This document shows positions 59,691-64,000 of a stretch of 64,000 bases of DNA, one piece after another. Each line of letters opens with the position of its first letter. Position 1 is the first letter of the stretch. Source of the DNA: Acidobacteriota bacterium (GTDB taxonomy: Bacteria > Acidobacteriota > Vicinamibacteria > Vicinamibacterales > UBA2999); NCBI GenBank assembly GCA_947465645.1, contig CANIBQ010000005.1:1-64000 (forward strand). The letters run 5' to 3'. The notes below the pieces were generated by a model, which was not told the origin of the DNA, made no database searches, and was given only the letters and a program-made list of their open reading frames with translations. The position numbers and the translations under genes are program-made.

Positions 59691-60428
59691 CTAGTGGTGG
59701 AACGCGTGGGCGCGCTCGAGGGCCGCGAGCGCCTCCGCCCGGCGCGCGCTCTTCGGAAAGTCCTTCAGCCAGCGCTGCAGAATTGCCATGGCTGTGTCTC
59801 CGTCCTGCAGCTCGAGCCAATTCAACGCCACGTTCAGCGTCACTGCCTCGCGCAGCACGGCATCGTTGCGGACGGCCCGCTGCTTGAGCGCACGGTCGTA
59901 GAAGGTGCTGCTGGCCTCCCAGAACGCCGCGCCGCGCAGCTCGTGGCCCATCGCCACCAGGCTCACGGCGTCGTTCTTGTTCGCCTGCAGGGCCTGATCG
60001 AGCTCGTTGATCCGGCCCAGGGGCGGCATCGCCTCGAGGATCTTCGAGAGGTCCTCGGCCTCGATGAAGCCGCGGCTGTGGAGCAGCGGGGTGCCATAGG
60101 AGCTCGTAAAGAGCAGATAGGGGAGCGCCGGGACGTTGAACCTGCGCGCGAGGTCGGGCTGCAGGTCGAAATGGATGCGGACGCCAATTGCCTTCTCTTC
60201 GAACGTTCGGATCACCTTGGCGTCGGTGTACACCTCGGCGTCCATGATCTTGCAGGCCGCGCACCAGTCGGCCCAGAAGTCGACGAACATCGGCAGGTTC
60301 GCCTTCTGGGCGGCCGCGCTCGCCTCCTTGAAGTCTGTGTACCACCGGATCTCGGCAGCGGCCGGAGCGCCGACGCCGGCGAGTAGAACGGCGGCAAGAA
60401 GAAGCGATCTCATATTGGTGATCATCAT
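59691..60428 (-). CDS. exported thioredoxin-fold protein with C-terminal TPR-like helices
   Basis: A 245-residue exported protein (MMITNMRSLLLAAVLLAGVGAPAAA). Residues about 30-140 are a thioredoxin domain with FVDFWADWCAACKIMDAEV, the active CxxC (WCAACK), and the cis-Pro in NVPALPYLLF, like DsbD's C-terminal domain. Residues about 165-245 are helical and TPR-like (LVAMGHELRGAAFWEASSTFYDRAL). The start ATG overlaps the stop of the upstream gene (ATGA), so both are co-translated. MerR follows after 7 bp. Confidence 0.85.
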   Translation of the reverse strand: MMITNMRSLLLAAVLLAGVGAPAAAEIRWYTDFKEASAAAQKANLPMFVDFWADWCAACKIMDAEVYTDAKVIRTFEEKAIGVRIHFDLQPDLARRFNVPALPYLLFTSSYGTPLLHSRGFIEAEDLSKILEAMPPLGRINELDQALQANKNDAVSLVAMGHELRGAAFWEASSTFYDRALKQRAVRNDAVLREAVTLNVALNWLELQDGDTAMAILQRWLKDFPKSARRAEALAALERAHAFHH

Positions 60429-61003
60429 GGCTGTATGGGGTCGACGGGCTCGTCGACGGTTGTCGGTGCGTGGCCGAGCAGTTCGGCGATCTTCGACGTC
60501 AGGTTCCTGCGTTCCTGGAGGATCGTGCGGCCGGAGGTGAGGAGCGCCGTCGGCTTGTCGGTCCAGACGGCTGTCTTGTCGAACAGATAGAAGGCGTCCC
60601 ACTCGATCTCGCCTGTGACGTTGCTCGGCACGAAGCCGTAGAACCAGCGGCCGACGTCTTTGCCGGGGTCCCAGTAGTGCGAGACCCGCTTGTCGGGCAT
60701 GAACTTGCGTGCGGCGGGGAAATCATCGGGCGAATCGCCCGGATACATCTCGTACCAGACCGCATAGACCTTCACGTCCAGCGTCGGGTTTCGCTTGAGG
60801 GCGTATTCCTGAATCCAGCCGGCGCCGCTGACGCATTGCGGACAGGTCGGCGAGACGAGCACGACCAGCCTGAGGACGCCTGCGTCCTTATTGAAACTGT
60901 CTTTGAGCTGATCGAGGGTGGTGGCGCCGAGGAGATGCGGCCCGGTGGAGAGGACCAGCATCATCACGGCGAAGGCGGCGAGGGATCGTCCGATTGAACC
61001 CAT
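60425..61003 (-). CDS. exported thioredoxin-like protein
   Basis: A 192-residue exported protein (MGSIGRSLAAFAVMMLVLST signal). LRLVVLVSPTCPQCVSGAGWIQEY presents a CPQC active site at the end of the first strand, as in thioredoxin-fold oxidoreductases. The rest (YPGDSPDDFPAARKFMPDKRVSHYWDPGKDVGRWF) is a pattern shared with mercury- or redox-related proteins of soil bacteria, but the family has no firm name. It is the first gene of the unit that continues into the thioredoxin and MerR genes. Confidence 0.78.
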   Translation of the reverse strand: MGSIGRSLAAFAVMMLVLSTGPHLLGATTLDQLKDSFNKDAGVLRLVVLVSPTCPQCVSGAGWIQEYALKRNPTLDVKVYAVWYEMYPGDSPDDFPAARKFMPDKRVSHYWDPGKDVGRWFYGFVPSNVTGEIEWDAFYLFDKTAVWTDKPTALLTSGRTILQERRNLTSKIAELLGHAPTTVDEPVDPIQP

Positions 61004-61071
61004 TGCGGTCCTCTGAGCTTACAACGGGGGGCCGGTGATGCCACCAGCCCCCCGTCTTGTCGAGTTGGCCG

Positions 61072-64000
61072 CTAGAACTGGAGCCGGAGGCCCAACTGCA
61101 CCTGGAACGGCGTCGTCCGCAGCGTGTTGCCGACCACCGGGTTGCCGGCATCGTCGTAGATGCGCCCGAACACCGCGTTGGTGGTCGGCACACCGAGGTC
61201 GTTGCCCCAGGTGAGCTGGTTGGTCTCGAAGTTCGAGGCGTTGAACACGTTGAAGACCTCGGCCGTCAACGCCAGCATCTTCTCGCCGGCGAGAGTGAAG
61301 TTCTTCTGTGCCCGGAGGCTGACGTCCGAGAAGCCCTGCTTGCGGAAGCCCTCGTTGCGCCGCACGACCTGGCCGTTCTGCATCGGACGGTCGTTCACGA
61401 CCCCGTCGCGGTTCGAGTCCACGCCGGTGCGCGGGCTGAACGGACGGCCCGTGTTGAAGCGCATCTGCGTCGCCAACTGAAAGCCCTTCGGCAGGAACAC
61501 CACGCCGTTGCTCGTGAACTGATGACGCTGATCGATGTTCGACCAGCCGTACTCGTTCTCCAGGTTGTTGACGTCGGCATAGAACGCACTGTTGAGGAAG
61601 CCGTTCTCGTGGTCGTCGTGGCTCTTGCTGAAGCCGAGCGTGTAATACGCGTCGGCGGTGAAACGCGTCCGGCGCAGGTTCAGCGACGCGGTCATCGAGC
61701 GGTACAACGAGCGCGCCGACGATTCGGTGAGGTAGACGGCGCCGAATCGCGGGTCGGGACGCAGCGAATTGATGCTCACCGCCGGGCTCGGCGTGTAGAC
61801 CGGTCGTCCGGTCGCGTCGATCGTCGGCGTCGGCAGGTTGATGTCACGCACGCGGTCCATGCGCGAGACGCCGATCTGCGTGTAGTCAACGGTCGCCATC
61901 AGGCCGGTGCCCAACTGCCGCTCGAGCGCGGCTCGGAACTGCAGCGAGCGCGGCAGGCGGAAGTTCTCGTCGAAGAACGCCACGCTCTGCGCCTGCGACA
62001 GCCGCGACGCCGGGTTGCTGAGCGCGTTGAGCTGCGCCAGCGTGAACGAGGGCAGCCCGTTGAGCGGAGCGTTCGGGAGATCGATGCCGGCGCTGCCAAA
62101 CGCCGCCAGGATCTCCGCGGTGGTGGCCAGGTTGATCGTGCTGCTCAGGTTGGGGTTGCCGCCGTTGGCGACGATGGCCTGTTCCCAGAGCGTGATGTAG
62201 GGTGGTGCGTAGAAGAGGCCGGCAGCGCCGCGGACGACCGTCTTGCCGTCCTCCGCCACATCCCACGCCATCCCGAGGCGGGGTCCCCACATGCCCTTGT
62301 CGTCTGGAATGCGGGTCGCCAGCGGATGGCGGCTTGCCGGCGCGGTCGCGGGCTCGTAGTCAGGGAAGAGCGCCATCTCGTAGCGGAAGCCCGGGCTCAG
62401 CGTGAAGCCGGGCGCCAGGCGCCACTCGTCCTGAAGGTAGAAGGCAATCTGGTGCTTGTAGGCGTCCACCCGGCCCGAGCCGGCAAACTGCTGGTACTGC
62501 GCCGGCCGGCGCGCCAGGTAGTTGGCGAGACCGTCAAAGCGGTAGATGCCGTTGGCGCCCGGATCGAAGCGGACCTGATTGAACACCATGTTGGCGTCGA
62601 AACCCGCCTTCATCGTGTGCGCGCCGTTGATGAACGAGAAGTTGTCCACGAACTGGTAGCGGCGGTCGTCGTACTTGTAGGCCACGTTGCCGTAGCTGAG
62701 ACCGGTCGCCTGCGGGCCGTAGATGGCGAGGGTCTGGAACGGCGCGCCGTCCCGGACGGTGACTTCAGGCCCCCGGCCCGGATCCCACGGCCGGTACTCG
62801 TTGGCCACCTGGAGGCGCATCTCGTTGACGTGCTGCGCGCCGACGACCGACGTCAGTTGCAGCATGCCGGTGGCGTTGTAGCGATTGCTCGTCGGCGAGG
62901 CGTTGGTCACGTCGCGGTTGGTGATCGAGTCGGCGCCGAGGCCGTTGGTGTTGATGAACGACCCGATCGAGTTGTTGATCTTGTTGCGCGTGAAATCGAA
63001 ACGCCCGGTCATGTTGTTGTTCGTCGTCAGCTTGTGGTCGACACGGCTGATGATCGACTCGAGGCGGCTGACGGCCGTGAGCGACGCCTCCGGAGCCACG
63101 CCGAGCAGCGCCTGGGCGCCGGCCGTGTTGCGGAGGCCGAGCCGATCGAGCTCGGAGTAGAGCACGTCCACCGGCTTGTCGTTGTACTGCACGTCGCCGG
63201 CGGTGAAATAGAACGTACGGTCCGAGATGATCGGCCCGCCAACTGATCCGCCGAACTGGTTGCCGTTGTTGATTTGCTCGCGGTCGTACGGGTCGCGACG
63301 GGTCAGCGCGTCGTTGCGGAACAGGTAGAAGCCCGACCCGCGGAGCTGGTTCGTCCCTGACTTCGTCGCGAGGTTGATGATGCCGCCCGTCGAGCGGCCA
63401 AACTCGGCGGAGAAGGTGCTGCGCAGCACCTGCAGTTCCTCGAGCGCCTCCACGGAGTAGGTCGGTCCCATCTCGACGTGGCCGCAGAAATGCGAGCTGG
63501 TGTAGTCGCCCCCGTCCACGTTGAAGGCCGTGAACACGCCCTTCTGGCCCGACACCGAGAAGCCGCCGCACTCCGGCTCGATCTGCGTCGCCGGCGTCAG
63601 CAGGAACAGGTTCTTGATGCGGCGACCGGGCGCCGGGATGTTGCGAAGCTGCACCTCGGTGAGCACCGACTTCGAGAACGTGTTGGTCGGCTCGGGACGC
63701 GCGCCCGCGACGACGTTGACCGACTCGGTCACCCCGGAAAGACCGAGGTTGAAGTCCGCCTGCGCCCGCGCACCCAGGCCCACGTACACCTGCTGCACGG
63801 CGGGCGCTAGGCTGGTGGGGGTGACGATGACCTCATACGTGCCGATCGGCAGCGGGCCAACGGCGTAGCGTCCGGCGTTGTCCGTTTTCACGGTCCGGGC
63901 GTAGTTCGTGTCGACGTTGCGGATGGTGACCTCGACATCGACCACCGCGCCTCCCGATGGGTCGACCACCTGTCCGCCGATCTGGCCGCTGTTGGCAGCC
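61072..64000 (-). CDS. TonB-dependent receptor with carboxypeptidase regulatory-like N-domain (paralog 4, N-terminus outside window)
   Basis: The gene runs in from beyond the right edge; about 976 codons are present. The first visible residues, GQIGGQVVDPSGGAVVDVEVTI, belong to the regulatory-like domain, so only the signal peptide and a few residues are missing. The plug is TEVQLRNIPAPGRRIKNLFLLTPA, then NLATKSGTNQLRGSGFYLFRND; the barrel ends PFQVQLGLRLQF. It differs strongly from paralogs 1-3 and belongs to another subgroup. It lies 68 bp upstream of the thioredoxin-like gene on the same strand, so read-through is possible. Confidence 0.92.
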   Translation of the reverse strand, partial: AANSGQIGGQVVDPSGGAVVDVEVTIRNVDTNYARTVKTDNAGRYAVGPLPIGTYEVIVTPTSLAPAVQQVYVGLGARAQADFNLGLSGVTESVNVVAGARPEPTNTFSKSVLTEVQLRNIPAPGRRIKNLFLLTPATQIEPECGGFSVSGQKGVFTAFNVDGGDYTSSHFCGHVEMGPTYSVEALEELQVLRSTFSAEFGRSTGGIINLATKSGTNQLRGSGFYLFRNDALTRRDPYDREQINNGNQFGGSVGGPIISDRTFYFTAGDVQYNDKPVDVLYSELDRLGLRNTAGAQALLGVAPEASLTAVSRLESIISRVDHKLTTNNNMTGRFDFTRNKINNSIGSFINTNGLGADSITNRDVTNASPTSNRYNATGMLQLTSVVGAQHVNEMRLQVANEYRPWDPGRGPEVTVRDGAPFQTLAIYGPQATGLSYGNVAYKYDDRRYQFVDNFSFINGAHTMKAGFDANMVFNQVRFDPGANGIYRFDGLANYLARRPAQYQQFAGSGRVDAYKHQIAFYLQDEWRLAPGFTLSPGFRYEMALFPDYEPATAPASRHPLATRIPDDKGMWGPRLGMAWDVAEDGKTVVRGAAGLFYAPPYITLWEQAIVANGGNPNLSSTINLATTAEILAAFGSAGIDLPNAPLNGLPSFTLAQLNALSNPASRLSQAQSVAFFDENFRLPRSLQFRAALERQLGTGLMATVDYTQIGVSRMDRVRDINLPTPTIDATGRPVYTPSPAVSINSLRPDPRFGAVYLTESSARSLYRSMTASLNLRRTRFTADAYYTLGFSKSHDDHENGFLNSAFYADVNNLENEYGWSNIDQRHQFTSNGVVFLPKGFQLATQMRFNTGRPFSPRTGVDSNRDGVVNDRPMQNGQVVRRNEGFRKQGFSDVSLRAQKNFTLAGEKMLALTAEVFNVFNASNFETNQLTWGNDLGVPTTNAVFGRIYDDAGNPVVGNTLRTTPFQVQLGLRLQF

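Overview
This is a high-GC chromosomal window with dense, mostly single-gene or short-operon coding. It contains four giant TonB-dependent receptors of the carboxypeptidase-regulatory (Oar-like) type and many secreted proteins carrying a W-E-G-D-T-L-V core. It also has DUF6152, DUF1697, DUF4159 and DUF5916 proteins and dispersed GTAG...CTAC palindromes. Together these suggest a soil Acidobacteriota of the Vicinamibacteria type. This assignment is by gene content only; no rRNA or tRNA gene was seen.

Layout. 0-4.2 kb: small metabolic genes (SnoaL-like, Tat-exported amidohydrolase, DUF1697, PEP-mutase-like, HTH/Zn-ribbon), then two broken secreted-protein genes. 4.2-31.7 kb: an accessory outer-membrane/secretome region with three paralogous TonB receptors, three DUF6152 proteins, several W-x-G-[DN]-T proteins, two metallo-beta-lactamase-fold proteins with eroded metal sites, OsmC, a PEBP protein, a CMD-like protein, DUF4159 and a CBM9/DUF5916 protein. 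Part of this is an inverted duplication: MBL-fold, DLTG-type and WxGNT-type genes run in the same order at 18.3->15.5 kb (minus) and 24.0->27.2 kb (plus). A decayed PQQ-dehydrogenase tail lies at 15.1 kb.

31.7-45.3 kb: reductive pyrimidine catabolism. An NCS1 permease and a PreA-like dehydrogenase subunit (minus) are divergent from a CoA-acylating semialdehyde dehydrogenase (plus). The remaining steps (carbamoyl-beta-alanine amidohydrolase, dihydropyrimidinase, class III aminotransferase; overlapping reading frames) follow at 41.7-45.3 kb. Between the halves sits a 5.6-kb insert (methyltransferase, integron-type attC site, duplicated mmsA tail and DinB head, HELLH protein, DinB genes, channel-like protein, lipoprotein, GNAT).

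45.3-48.9 kb: remnants of an integron-like cassette array without a visible integrase. It holds an orphan antitoxin with a doubly nonsense-mutated ParE-like toxin, a 5'-truncated endonuclease/exonuclease/phosphatase, an apparently intact HigBA-like toxin-antitoxin cassette with a palindromic operator, an attC site, a Tat-exported haloacetate-dehalogenase-like hydrolase and a half attC.

48.9-64 kb: a cytochrome-c/PQQ propeller dehydrogenase, DUF6282, a SWIB-domain protein, a class II aldolase, 4-hydroxybenzoate hydroxylase (pobA), a PEP-mutase-like lyase divergent from a tctCBA tricarboxylate transporter, a DsbD N-terminal-domain protein with a poly-valine signal peptide, two thioredoxin-fold proteins with a MerR regulator, and the 3' part of a fourth TonB receptor running off the window end. 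The strongest candidates for undescribed biology are the duplicated TonB/dead-MBL/WEGDT secretome module and the attC-bearing cassette remnants with broken toxin-antitoxin parts.
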